From Actinoplanes sp. SE50/110 (GTDB lineage: Bacteria; Actinomycetota; Actinomycetes; Mycobacteriales; Micromonosporaceae), in assembly GCF_900119315.1 (NCBI RefSeq), contig NZ_LT827010.1, forward strand, positions 2,575,001 through 2,639,000: a stretch of DNA of 64,000 nucleotides, written 5' to 3'. The notes under the pieces were generated by a model, which was not told the DNA's origin, made no database searches, and saw only the letters and a program-made list of their open reading frames with translations. Made by a program: the position numbers and the translations under genes. Below are positions 17,954 to 25,712 of the stretch, in pieces; positions within the stretch are counted from its first letter, which is position 1; the number at the start of each line of letters is the position of its first letter.

Positions 17954-18385
17954 ATGCCACTGCTGCGCCGGGTCATCGGGGAAGTGCTGCGCCGCGTGCG
18001 CCAGCGTCAGGGCCGCACGCTCAAGGAGGTCGCCACCGCGGCCGGGGTCTCGCTGCCGTATCTGTCCGAGGTCGAGCGCGGCACCAAGGAGGCCTCCTCG
18101 GAGGTGCTGGCCGCGATCTGCCGCGCCCTGAACCTGCCGATGCCCGACCTGCTGGTGCTGGTTCGGGAACAGATGCTGCGTCCGGCCGGCCGCTACGAGG
18201 TCGCGCCGGTGCACGACCAGGTGCGACGCGGCCCGACCTGCTCGGTCAGCGGCCGGCGCCCGCGCCGCGACAGGCTAGGACAGCACCGTCAGGGTCGTTC
18301 CCGGCGGAATCTCGTCGAGCAGCTTCTGCTGGGCGGCCTTCGGCATCCGCAGGCAGCCGTTCGACACGCTGTGGCCGAATGCTGA
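17954..18385 (+). CDS. ClgR-like XRE transcriptional regulator
   Basis: A 143-residue protein. Residues 1-75 match the ClgR group, which activates Clp protease genes: [20 protein letters not shown], then [23 protein letters not shown] at 17954 with GGAGGGGACGG upstream. The normal C-terminus is short and Ala-rich. Here the last 45 residues are Arg/Gln-rich and lie over the convergent L,D-transpeptidase gene (111 bp overlap), which suggests the native stop was lost by frameshift. Another frame ends at 18278, close to the neighbour's stop. Confidence 0.75.
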   Translation: MPLLRRVIGEVLRRVRQRQGRTLKEVATAAGVSLPYLSEVERGTKEASSEVLAAICRALNLPMPDLLVLVREQMLRPAGRYEVAPVHDQVRRGPTCSVSGRRPRRDRLGQHRQGRSRRNLVEQLLLGGLRHPQAAVRHAVAEC

Positions 18386-19135
18386 CTTGTTGTACCAGGC
18401 GTGGATGCCGGTGTGCGCCAGCTGGAACACCGCGGCCATCTTCTCCGGCTGCTCCGGCACCGAGCCGAGCACCAGCGCGCCCATGTTGAGGTAGATGTCG
18501 CCCTTCAACGGGGTCGTGCCCATCACGTAGGTGCGCCCGACCGGGGTCGGGGTCGCCTTCGACCCGGTCGCCACCGTCCAGCGCTGCTGCTCCTGGCCGT
18601 CGCGCAGCCAGATCAACGCGTGCTCGGAGAGCTGGGCGACCAGCTGGTCGCGCAGCGTGACGGTCTCGCCGGAGCCCACCGGCACCCAGCCGATCCGCCG
18701 GTTGACCGACGGGACCAGCACGGCCACCCAACCGTCGCGCTGCTCGACGATCGGGACGACGGTGCGCAACCCGCTGATGTCGGGCGGGAGGTAGGCGCGC
18801 GGCTTGCCGCCCGGTGCGTCGTACAGCGCGATCCTGGTGGTGGGGTGCAGGGCCCGGGTCGGTGCGACGGTCGAGTTCTGCTCCGGGTCGGCGGGCAGCC
18901 CGGACGGGCCGGACGCGTACTCGATCACCGGGAGGCCGGCCGGCGGCTTCGCGGCGGGCAGCGGTTTCGCCGAGGCGGTGGGCGAGGGCCGGAGCGCCGC
19001 GGCGGCGGGCGCGACCCACTGCCCGGCGACCGGATCGGGGGCGCGGTCGTGGGCGACAGCGACGGCCGCACCGGCGGCGAGCACCGCGGCGGCGGCCGCC
19101 GCGATCAGGTAGGCACGGGTCCGGGGGCGGGACAT
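18275..19135 (-). CDS. L,D-transpeptidase (YkuD domain)
   Basis: A 286-residue exported protein. A signal anchor covers residues about 8-28 ([20 protein letters not shown]). A Pro/Ala linker and an SH3-like region (about 95-160) follow. The YkuD catalytic domain (about 165-286) carries HTGIHAWYN and SVSNGCLRM with the active-site Cys. The role is 3-3 peptidoglycan cross-linking or protein anchoring at the cell wall. It is monocistronic, divergent from the LLM gene, and its stop lies inside the run-on tail of the ClgR-like gene. Confidence 0.9.
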   Translation of the reverse strand: MSRPRTRAYLIAAAAAAVLAAGAAVAVAHDRAPDPVAGQWVAPAAAALRPSPTASAKPLPAAKPPAGLPVIEYASGPSGLPADPEQNSTVAPTRALHPTTRIALYDAPGGKPRAYLPPDISGLRTVVPIVEQRDGWVAVLVPSVNRRIGWVPVGSGETVTLRDQLVAQLSEHALIWLRDGQEQQRWTVATGSKATPTPVGRTYVMGTTPLKGDIYLNMGALVLGSVPEQPEKMAAVFQLAHTGIHAWYNKSAFGHSVSNGCLRMPKAAQQKLLDEIPPGTTLTVLS

Positions 19136-19175
19136 CGACCCAGACTAGCCACCCGTCGCGAAACATGAAGGATCT

Positions 19176-19197
19176 TGTGAACGGCGAGTGGTTCACA
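19176..19197. promoter_or_regulatory. Inverted repeat between divergent genes
   Basis: TGTGAAC and GTTCACA are perfect 7-bp inverted arms separated by 8 nt. The site lies 22 nt before the LLM oxidoreductase start and about 40 nt from the L,D-transpeptidase start. It is a plausible operator for an unidentified dimeric regulator. Confidence 0.45.
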
Positions 19198-19218
19198 TCT
19201 CCGGGATAGGGTGCTGAC

Positions 19219-20226
19219 ATGCTGCGCAAGCTGGGTTTCCTCACCATCGGGCTGTTCGACGAGGTGGATCCGCGCCGGGGTCACGAGTCGACCCTGGAGA
19301 TCATCGAGCTGGGCGAGCGGCTCGGCTTCGACAGCGCCTGGCTGCGCCACCGGCACCTGCAGTTCGGCATCTCGTCGCCGGTCGCGGTGTTGGCCGCCGC
19401 CTCGCAGCGGACCAGCCGGATCGACCTGGGCACCGCGGTCATCCCGCTCGGCTGGGAGAACCCGCTGCGCCTCGCCGAGGATCTGGCCACCGTCGACCTG
19501 CTCTCCGGGGGCCGGCTCCATCCGGGCATCAGCGTCGGCCCGCCGATGAACTACGACCGGGTCAAGGACGCGCTCTATCCCGACACGGCCGCCGCCGAGG
19601 ACTTCAGCTATTCCCGGGTCGAGAGACTGCTGGCTTTCGTCCGCGGTGAGCAGGCGACCGACCTGCGCGGAGCGATCGGGTTCGAGCAGTTCTCCGACCG
19701 GGTCCAGCCGCACTCACCCGGGCTCGCGTCCCGGATGTGGTACGGCGGCGGCAGCCTGCGCTCCGCGCGGTGGGCCGGCGAGCACGGGATCAACTTCCTG
19801 ACCAGCAGCGTCGTCAAGGCCGAGGAGTCGGAGGACTTCGCCGAGATCCAGCTGTCGCACGTGCGCGCCTTCCGGGCCGCCCACCCGGACGGCGATCGCG
19901 CCCGGGTCTCGCAGGGCCTGGTGGTGATCCCCACCGACTCGGCCACCGCCGAGCAGCGCGCCCGGTATGCCGCGTACGCCGAGCAGCGCACCCCGCGGAC
20001 GACGACCCCGCAGGGCCCGGCCCGGATGATGTTCGCGCCCGACATCGTCGGCACCTCCGCCGAGATCGCCGAGCGGCTCGAGGCGCACGCCGCGTTCCGG
20101 GAGATCGACGAGGTGGCGTTCGCGCTGCCGTTCACCTTCGGGCACGACGACTACGTGCAGATCCTCACCGACATGGCGGAGCGGCTCGGCCCGGCCCTGG
20201 GCTGGAAACCGGCGTCCGCGGGTTAG
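19219..20226 (+). CDS. LLM-class (luciferase-like) flavin-dependent oxidoreductase
   Basis: A 335-residue bacterial-luciferase-fold protein. Typical segments: TIGLFDEVDPRRGHESTLEI at the start, then RHRHLQFGISSPVAVLAAAS, LGTAVIPLGWENPLRLAEDL, DLLSGGRLHPGISVG and ERLLAFVRGE. It probably uses reduced FMN or F420; the substrate is unknown. ATG at 19219. The downstream kinase gene starts 39 nt later on the same strand and could be co-transcribed. Confidence 0.88.
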   Translation: MLRKLGFLTIGLFDEVDPRRGHESTLEIIELGERLGFDSAWLRHRHLQFGISSPVAVLAAASQRTSRIDLGTAVIPLGWENPLRLAEDLATVDLLSGGRLHPGISVGPPMNYDRVKDALYPDTAAAEDFSYSRVERLLAFVRGEQATDLRGAIGFEQFSDRVQPHSPGLASRMWYGGGSLRSARWAGEHGINFLTSSVVKAEESEDFAEIQLSHVRAFRAAHPDGDRARVSQGLVVIPTDSATAEQRARYAAYAEQRTPRTTTPQGPARMMFAPDIVGTSAEIAERLEAHAAFREIDEVAFALPFTFGHDDYVQILTDMAERLGPALGWKPASAG

Positions 20227-20264
20227 CCTGTCAGGGACCGTCCGTTCGCGCTGGAAGGTGCCGC

Positions 20265-20918
20265 ATGGCCGACGTGGTTCGGGACCGGGAGCAGCTGTTC
20301 GCGCGCGTCGTCCCACTGCTCGGGTCGGGCAGACGGGTGCTGATCGGGATCGCCGGCCCGCCCGGCGCCGGCAAGAGCACCCTGGCCGCCTGGTTGCAGG
20401 CGCGGGTCACCGAGCGGTTCGGCGCCGATCCGCTGCTGGTCGCGCAGGTGCCGATGGACGGGTTCCACCTGAGCAACGCGGTACTCGCCGAGCGCGGCCT
20501 GCGGGATCGCAAGGGCGCGCCGGAAACCTTCGACCGGGACGGTTTCGCCGACCTGCTGTGCCGGGCGCGCGACGCGCAGGACGAGATCGGCGCCCCGGCG
20601 TACAGCCGCGAGCTGCACGAGCCGGTGCCGGACGCGCACCGGATCCCGGCCTCGGTCCGGCTGATCATCAGCGAGGGCAACTACCTGCTGCTGCCCGATG
20701 ACGGCTGGGACCGGGTCGGCGAGTGCCTCGACGAGATCTGGTATCTCGACGTGCCCTGGGAGGTGACCCGGCAGCGTCTCGTCGACCGCCAGGTGGCCGG
20801 CGGGCGCACCCCGGAGGCGGCCGCGGCCTGGGTCGACGGCAACGACAAACGCAACACCGGCCTGGTCGTCGCGGCGGCCGGCCGGGCCGCGGTCATCGTC
20901 TCGCCGGCCCGGCGCTGA
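20265..20918 (+). CDS. Nucleoside/nucleotide kinase family protein (uridine kinase-like P-loop)
   Basis: A 217-residue P-loop kinase. Walker A is GPPGAGKST (residues 31-39). The substrate segment VPMDGFHLSN and the RDRKGAPETFDRDGF stretch match the phosphoribulokinase/uridine kinase/pantothenate kinase group. IISEGNYLLL is the Walker-B-like strand, and a DxPWEVTRQRLVDRQ lid follows. In actinobacteria such genes are usually annotated as nucleoside or fructose transport kinases; the substrate is undetermined. ATG at 20265 after GGAAGG. Its 3' end overlaps the convergent RNA-ligase-like gene by 26 bp. Confidence 0.87.
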   Translation: MADVVRDREQLFARVVPLLGSGRRVLIGIAGPPGAGKSTLAAWLQARVTERFGADPLLVAQVPMDGFHLSNAVLAERGLRDRKGAPETFDRDGFADLLCRARDAQDEIGAPAYSRELHEPVPDAHRIPASVRLIISEGNYLLLPDDGWDRVGECLDEIWYLDVPWEVTRQRLVDRQVAGGRTPEAAAAWVDGNDKRNTGLVVAAAGRAAVIVSPARR

Positions 20919-21561
20919 GCGGCACCGCGCCGACCACATCCCATTTCCAGAGGCGGTCGTCCCGGTTGAGCCGGACCAACCGCAATTCGCGCGCGGTCAG
21001 CGTGACCCGGCGGTCGGGCAGCGCGCGCAGCGCCTCGGCGATCGGCGCGGCCGGCACCACGGCGTTGACGTAACCGATCGAGACGTGCGGCCAGAAGTGG
21101 TCGTCGGCGCCGGTGAGCGTGCCGACGATCGGCTCGGTGACCCGGCGCAGCCGCAGCCGGTGCTGCTGGATCGGCTCCCACGGGCTGACCCGCAGCACCA
21201 CCGACTCCGGGTTCGGGTCGGCCGGACCGAAGGTGAGCTCCAGCGGCGCCAGGCCGAGCCGGCCGGCCGCGGCCAGCAGGGCCCGCGCCTGCCCGGCGGT
21301 GACCTCGTCGGTGAAGCCGACCTGCTGCAGGCTGACGTGCAGGTGCACGGCCGGGTCCAGGCACTCCAGGCGCAGCTCGGCCAGCAGGTCCGCGGCCAGC
21401 GCGGCGAGCTCCGCGGCGCCGGTCAGATCCAGATACCACCAGTACGACCACCGGCCCGGCCGCCAGCCGCCCCGCCAGTCCCAGTGCACCCGGGTGGTGC
21501 CCAGGCCGGTGAACTGACGCCAGCGGAACGCGGTCTCCTCGGGCAGGCTGCGCGTGGTCAT
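20893..21561 (-). CDS. 2'-5' RNA ligase superfamily protein (2H phosphoesterase)
   Basis: A 222-residue protein with the two His-x-Ser/Thr motifs of the 2H family: HLHVSLQQ (about residue 90) and WPHVSIGY (about residue 153). Members act on cyclic phosphodiesters or 2'-5' linkages of RNA and nucleotides. An N-terminal aromatic region (HWDWRGGWRPGRWSYWWYLD) is typical of actinobacterial versions. ATG at 21561 overlaps the HAD gene stop as ATGA, so the two are translationally coupled. Confidence 0.82.
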   Translation of the reverse strand: MTTRSLPEETAFRWRQFTGLGTTRVHWDWRGGWRPGRWSYWWYLDLTGAAELAALAADLLAELRLECLDPAVHLHVSLQQVGFTDEVTAGQARALLAAAGRLGLAPLELTFGPADPNPESVVLRVSPWEPIQQHRLRLRRVTEPIVGTLTGADDHFWPHVSIGYVNAVVPAAPIAEALRALPDRRVTLTARELRLVRLNRDDRLWKWDVVGAVPLSAGPARR

Positions 21562-22250
21562 CCTCGTTCCTCCAGGAGTTCCCGGGTCACCTCGTAGAGC
21601 TCGGCGGCCGAACAGAGGGCGTCCGGGCGGGCGATCGCGCGCAGGCCGGCGCCGCGTTCCAGGTCGGCGGTGCGGGCGCGTAGCCGGACGACCGGGATCC
21701 CGGCGCGCCGGGCGCACAGCACGTCGGTGGTCCGGTCGCCGACCAGCACGGCCGGGGCGCCGGTCAGCACGGCGTGCACCGCCTGCGGATGGGGTTTGCG
21801 GGGAATGCGTACCCCGTCGCAAATGACCACCCGCTCAGCCGGTGCCAGATCACCCAGACCGCACCGCTCGATCTTGGTGCGCTGCACGGCGTCGTCCCCG
21901 TTCGAGACGATCGCCAGATCATGCCCGCCGACGTCGCGCAGGCGGCGTGCGGCGGCCACCACCCGCGGCCGGGCGGTGATCCGCGCCAGCGCGGCAGCCT
22001 GATAGCCGGCGGCGAGTTCCCGCAGGTCGAGGTCGGGCGGCAAACGGGTGCCGAGCAGCGCGGCCACCACCGACAGGAGATCATCGAACTGCTGGTCCGG
22101 ATAGAGCAGGGTGACCCGCCGCCAGATCGGCAGCACCCGGTCGGCGGCGCCGGGGAAGACCCGGTCCGCCACCAGCCGGCGGGCGGCCCGGGTGGCGGCC
22201 GCGGTGCGCAGCAGGGTGTCGTCCAGATCGAGGATGACGAGGCCGCCCAT
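21558..22250 (-). CDS. HAD-superfamily hydrolase
   Basis: A 230-residue cytoplasmic phosphatase-like protein. Motif I is ILDLDDTLL (nucleophile and acid Asp residues), motif II is AIVSNGDDA, motif III Lys lies in RIPRKPHPQAV, and motif IV is VLVGDRTTDVLCARRAG. The cap domain lies between residues about 20 and 85. The ATG at 22250 opens MGGLV. It is the first gene of a coupled pair with the 2'-5' RNA-ligase-like protein, so a nucleotide or phosphoester repair role is possible but unproven. Confidence 0.88.
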   Translation of the reverse strand: MGGLVILDLDDTLLRTAAATRAARRLVADRVFPGAADRVLPIWRRVTLLYPDQQFDDLLSVVAALLGTRLPPDLDLRELAAGYQAAALARITARPRVVAAARRLRDVGGHDLAIVSNGDDAVQRTKIERCGLGDLAPAERVVICDGVRIPRKPHPQAVHAVLTGAPAVLVGDRTTDVLCARRAGIPVVRLRARTADLERGAGLRAIARPDALCSAAELYEVTRELLEERG

Positions 22251-22296
22251 AGCCGACAGGATATGCAATAACTTCGATCTCCGACGGGGGGCTGCC

Positions 22297-23031
22297 ATGG
22301 CGCGGATCGACTTCGAGGGCCCGGTCGCGGCGGTGTACGAATCGGGTCGCGGCGCGCCGGACGGCGGCCTGGACGGGTGGCGGACGGCGCTCGCCGCGCA
22401 CCTGCCGGTGGCCGCCCCGGTGCTGGACCTGGGTGCCGGCACCGGGCTGTACGCGCGGCTGCTGCACACCTGGTTCGGGGTGCGGGTGGTGGCCGTGGAG
22501 CCGGCCTTCGCGATGCTGCGGCAGGCCGCGCCGCCCGCGCACCGGGCGGTGGGGCGAGCCGAGCGGATCCCCCTCGCGAGCGGGTGCTGCGGTGCGGCCT
22601 GGCTGTCCACGATGATCCACCACGTGGGGGACCTGCCGGCGGCGGCGCGGGAGCTGCGCCGGGTGCTGCTGCCGGAGGCGCCGGTGCTGATCCGCAGTGC
22701 CTTCCCCGGCGATCAGGAGCGGATCGCGCTGTACCGGTTCTTCCCGACGGCGGGAGCGGTGCTGGACACCTTCCCGACGGTGGCGCAGGTCCGGGCGGCT
22801 TTCGAGACGGCCGGCTACGCACTGCGGGAGCAGCGCCGGGTCCGGCAGATCAACGCGGCGACCCTGGAGGACTATTACGAGAAGGTCCGGCATCGCGCCA
22901 ACACCACCCTGCACGCCATCCCGGATGCCGAATTCGCCGCCGGGCTGCGGGCGCTGCGGGCGGCGGCGGACTCCGGGGTCCGCGAGCCGGCGGTCTCCGA
23001 ACTGACCCTGCTCGTGCTGTCCCCGCGGTGA
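22297..23031 (+). CDS. Class I SAM-dependent methyltransferase
   Basis: A 244-residue protein. The SAM-binding glycine loop is VLDLGAGTGLYARLLHTWF (motif I), VVAVEPAFAMLR carries the acidic residue after strand 2, and LASGCCGAAWLSTMIHHVGD is the motif-III region. It resembles the UbiE/Methyltransf_11 group. ATG at 22297 inside CTGCCATGG, divergent from the HAD gene. The acceptor is not predictable. Confidence 0.87.
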   Translation: MARIDFEGPVAAVYESGRGAPDGGLDGWRTALAAHLPVAAPVLDLGAGTGLYARLLHTWFGVRVVAVEPAFAMLRQAAPPAHRAVGRAERIPLASGCCGAAWLSTMIHHVGDLPAAARELRRVLLPEAPVLIRSAFPGDQERIALYRFFPTAGAVLDTFPTVAQVRAAFETAGYALREQRRVRQINAATLEDYYEKVRHRANTTLHAIPDAEFAAGLRALRAAADSGVREPAVSELTLLVLSPR

Positions 23032-23146
23032 TCAGGCGCGGGTGATCCATTCGGTCCGGTCGCGTTTCTCCGTTACCGACAGCGGATGTGGAAGGGTGCG
23101 GCGATTGATCTGGACGCGCCAGCGGCCAAATCGCCGCGCCCGGTGC

Positions 23147-23206
23147 GGCGGGAGCGGCGATCAGTTATCGGCCGCAGCGCACGACATCTGTATGAAGAAT
23201 TTGATC
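23147..23206 (+). repeat. Dispersed non-coding element, copy 1
   Basis: A 42-bp core (GGCGGGAGCGGCGATCAGTT, then ATCGGCCGCAGCGCACGACA and TC) matches the minus strand of 57863-57904 at 39 of 42 positions. A weaker match continues for 18 bp to GATC, at 12 of 18 positions. It lies between a methyltransferase gene and the 3' end of the PfkB gene, 8 nt from that gene's stop. Confidence 0.8.
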
Positions 23207-23214
23207 CTGATTCT

Positions 23215-24081
23215 TCAGGACATCCAGGCACGCGTGCCGAAAGAGCCGCACGACCTGCTGGCCACCGCCGCCGCCTCGTCGAGCGCCTCGGCGAATGTCG
23301 CGTCGGTGAGTGGCCAGCGGCGCGCGACCGCGAGGGTGAGCGCGCCGTGCAGGACGTCGCCGGCGCCGAGTGTGTCGATCACCGGTGTCGCCGGGACCGG
23401 CTGCTCGGTGAAGCCGCCGCCGGTCCAGCGGAGCAGCGGCCGGTCGCCGCGGCTGATGGCGATCCAGCGGACGCCGGCGTCGGCGAGGAAGGCGGCGACG
23501 TCGTGCGGGGTGCTGATCCCGGGCGGTCGGAAGTCGGCGGAGCAGACCACCACGTCGAGCAGCGGGAGCAGCCGCGGGGTGACCGGTTTCCAGCTGCCGG
23601 CGTCGATGAGGGTCGGGATGCCCCGGCGCCGCGCCTCGGTCAGGACCGCGGTGGCCAGCTCCGGATAGTGGCCGTCGACTTGCACTGCTCTCATGCCGTC
23701 GACGAGGGCGGCGAGGTGCGGGACGGTGACCGAGCGGGCCGCGCCGTTGGTGGAGACGACGGCCCGGTTGCCGGTGCCGGCGCTGACGACGATGCTGGAG
23801 ACGCTGGGGGCGCCGGGATCGGTATCGGTCAGGTCGATGAGGCGGACACCGAGGGCGGAGAGGTCGGCGTGGATACCGGCGGCGAGGGGGTGGCGGCCGA
23901 CGGCGGTCAGCAGGACCGGATCACCGCCGAGGTGGGCGACGGTGGCGGCCGCGTTGGTGGCCGGGCCGCCGGCGGCGACGGTCTGGGTGAGCGCGGTGAC
24001 CTTCTCGTTGTCGGCCGGGTACTTCTCGACGAGTTGCAGGATGTCGAGCGTGCACAGCCCGGCCAGCAGGACCTCAGTCAT
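23215..24081 (-). CDS. PfkB-family carbohydrate/nucleoside kinase
   Basis: A 288-residue ribokinase-fold kinase. The family signatures are the N-terminal glycine motif AAGGPATNAAATVAHLGG and the C-terminal DTLGAGDVLHGALTLAV with the catalytic Asp. It phosphorylates a sugar or nucleoside hydroxyl using ATP; the substrate is not clear. The ATG overlaps the 3' end of the upstream membrane-protein gene (ATGACTGA), so the two are coupled and probably functionally linked. Confidence 0.88.
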   Translation of the reverse strand: MTEVLLAGLCTLDILQLVEKYPADNEKVTALTQTVAAGGPATNAAATVAHLGGDPVLLTAVGRHPLAAGIHADLSALGVRLIDLTDTDPGAPSVSSIVVSAGTGNRAVVSTNGAARSVTVPHLAALVDGMRAVQVDGHYPELATAVLTEARRRGIPTLIDAGSWKPVTPRLLPLLDVVVCSADFRPPGISTPHDVAAFLADAGVRWIAISRGDRPLLRWTGGGFTEQPVPATPVIDTLGAGDVLHGALTLAVARRWPLTDATFAEALDEAAAVASRSCGSFGTRAWMS

Positions 24082-24967
24082 CCAGGCAGATCTCCTCGAG
24101 ATGCGGTGCGTGGTCGGTGTAGACGCCGGTGGAGAGGACCGCGATGAAATTCTTGTCGCGGGGCACGCTGCCGGCCAGCTGGCGCCAGTGCTGGGACAGA
24201 TACCACCCGGTGGCGGTGGTGCCGACCGGACCGAGGCCGGCGACCAGCAGCCAGCGACGTTCCGGGAACTCCTCCGGGTTCGGAGCGTAGCGGAGGATGA
24301 TGCCGTACTGCTTGCGCTTGGTGGAGCGGTACTCCGAACCGTTGCGCAGCCGGATGAATTCGGAGCCGACCTCGTCCTCGATGATGGTGAACAGCGGGTC
24401 GGCGTGCTCGTTGGCGTACAGGTGCGTGCAGTCGTTGCTGGACAGGCCGAAACTGACGAAGCTGCGCGCGCAGTCGTCGACGATCGCGGTGTCGACCGTG
24501 ATCATCACCGGGCAGGTGTTGCGGGCCTCGAAAGCGGACGAGACGTAGAGCAGCGACTGGATGTCGTTGGCGGCGACCACCCGCGGGATGTCGATCCGGT
24601 GCACGGTCAACTCGACGAACCGGGAGTGCGGACGCTGGAACAGCATCTGCTGGTTGTGGTCGTTCAGGGTGGCCCGGACGTCGTCGTGCATGACGAAGTC
24701 GGGATAGCAGAGCAGCGTTTCCCGGCGGACCAGCTCGGCGCCGAAGAAATGCACGCGGGCGCGGTCGGCGAGCCTGTTCTGCAGGGTGACGAACATGTCC
24801 AGGATGGTGGCGAAGATGAACGAGGTGGCCACCCCGACGAGCATGTCCTGCACCGGGGCGTGGGCGTGGAAGGCCGCCACGAACAGGCCGGCGGACAGCG
24901 CGAGCCCGGCCAGGTCGAGCCAGAGCCGCTGACTTTTGAACACCCGCCGGATCCCCATCGTTTCCAC
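24074..24967 (-). CDS. Two-helix membrane protein with a cytoplasmic domain of unknown function
   Basis: A 297-residue protein that I do not recognise. Two hydrophobic helices lie at about residues 15-36 and 41-62, followed by about 230 soluble residues. Notable segments are ELTVHRIDIPRVVAANDIQS, IIEDEVGSEFIRL, YGIILRYAPNPEEFPERRW and LLVAGLGPVGTTATGWYLSQ. The last has a glycine-rich Rossmann-like turn (GLGPVGT) that could bind a nucleotide. First gene of a coupled pair with a PfkB kinase. A membrane-tethered nucleotide or ligand sensor is a possibility only. ATG at 24958 is an alternative start. Confidence 0.65.
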   Translation of the reverse strand: METMGIRRVFKSQRLWLDLAGLALSAGLFVAAFHAHAPVQDMLVGVATSFIFATILDMFVTLQNRLADRARVHFFGAELVRRETLLCYPDFVMHDDVRATLNDHNQQMLFQRPHSRFVELTVHRIDIPRVVAANDIQSLLYVSSAFEARNTCPVMITVDTAIVDDCARSFVSFGLSSNDCTHLYANEHADPLFTIIEDEVGSEFIRLRNGSEYRSTKRKQYGIILRYAPNPEEFPERRWLLVAGLGPVGTTATGWYLSQHWRQLAGSVPRDKNFIAVLSTGVYTDHAPHLEEICLDD

Positions 24968-24985
24968 GATGCAGGAAAACGGTGA

Positions 24986-25624
24986 TCAATGCACCGGCGG
25001 TGTCGCCGATCGGGCGAGGCGGGCGGCAAGTCCGTCCACAAAGGTGAGGAGCGCGAACTCGAAACTGTCCCGGTCGACGGCGTCGGCGTGCTCGCGGAGC
25101 CGGTGCGCGTCGCCGAGTGCCGGATAGCGGTCCAGGTAGACCTGCACGTCGTCGACGAAGCCGCGGGAGAACGAGCCCATCGCGGCGCCGACCACCAGAT
25201 ATTTCGTCGAGGCGCCGATCATCGTGGCGTCCCGGGCCGGCCAGCCGGCCGCGACCAGGCCACCGTGGATGGCGTCGGCCCGGCGTAGCGAGGCGTCGCG
25301 CTGGCCGGGGCCGTGTGCCAGGAACGGCACGATGTTCGGGTGCCCGGCGAGTGCCGCCCGGTAGGACCGGGCCCAGCCGAGCAGCCCGTCGCGCCAGCCG
25401 GCGGCGAACCCGGAGACGTCCACCTGCTCCATGATCTCGCTGGCCACGTCGTCGAGCAGTTGCTCCTTGGTGGGGTAGTGGAAGTAGAGCGCGGGGGCGC
25501 TGACCCCGAGGGCGGTGGCCAGCTTGCGCATGCTGAGCCCGTCCAGCCCGTCCTGGTCGATGATCTCCAGCGCGGCGGCCCGGATCCCGGCCTTGCTGAG
25601 CAGCGGGGTGGTCGGCCGCGGCAT
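24986..25624 (-). CDS. TetR-family transcriptional regulator
   Basis: A 212-residue regulator. The helix-turn-helix is in residues about 10-55 (GLDGLSMRKLATALGVSAPA, then LYFHYPTKEQLLDD). The C-terminal ligand domain is of the TetR_C type (FLAHGPGQRDASLRRAD). ATG at 25624 with AGGAGAGC upstream. It is divergent from the acyl-CoA dehydrogenase operon across an 88-bp gap with inverted operator-like motifs, so it most likely represses that operon and itself, with an acyl-CoA or related ligand as inducer. Confidence 0.9.
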   Translation of the reverse strand: MPRPTTPLLSKAGIRAAALEIIDQDGLDGLSMRKLATALGVSAPALYFHYPTKEQLLDDVASEIMEQVDVSGFAAGWRDGLLGWARSYRAALAGHPNIVPFLAHGPGQRDASLRRADAIHGGLVAAGWPARDATMIGASTKYLVVGAAMGSFSRGFVDDVQVYLDRYPALGDAHRLREHADAVDRDSFEFALLTFVDGLAARLARSATPPVH

Positions 25625-25653
25625 GGGTTGCTCTCCTGACCGTTGTGATGCCT

Positions 25654-25695
25654 AACGCTGTTAAGTTAACATGGCCGGGGAAACCTGACAGCGTT
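25654..25695. promoter_or_regulatory. Candidate TetR operator region
   Basis: AACGCTGT (25654-25661) and its inverse ACAGCGTT (25688-25695) flank the centre of the divergent gap. The first sits inside a near-palindrome TAACGCTGTTAA. The arrangement suits a TetR dimer controlling both the regulator gene and the acyl-CoA dehydrogenase operon. Confidence 0.6.
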
Positions 25696-25712
25696 CAATT
25701 TAGGAGCGGGCC

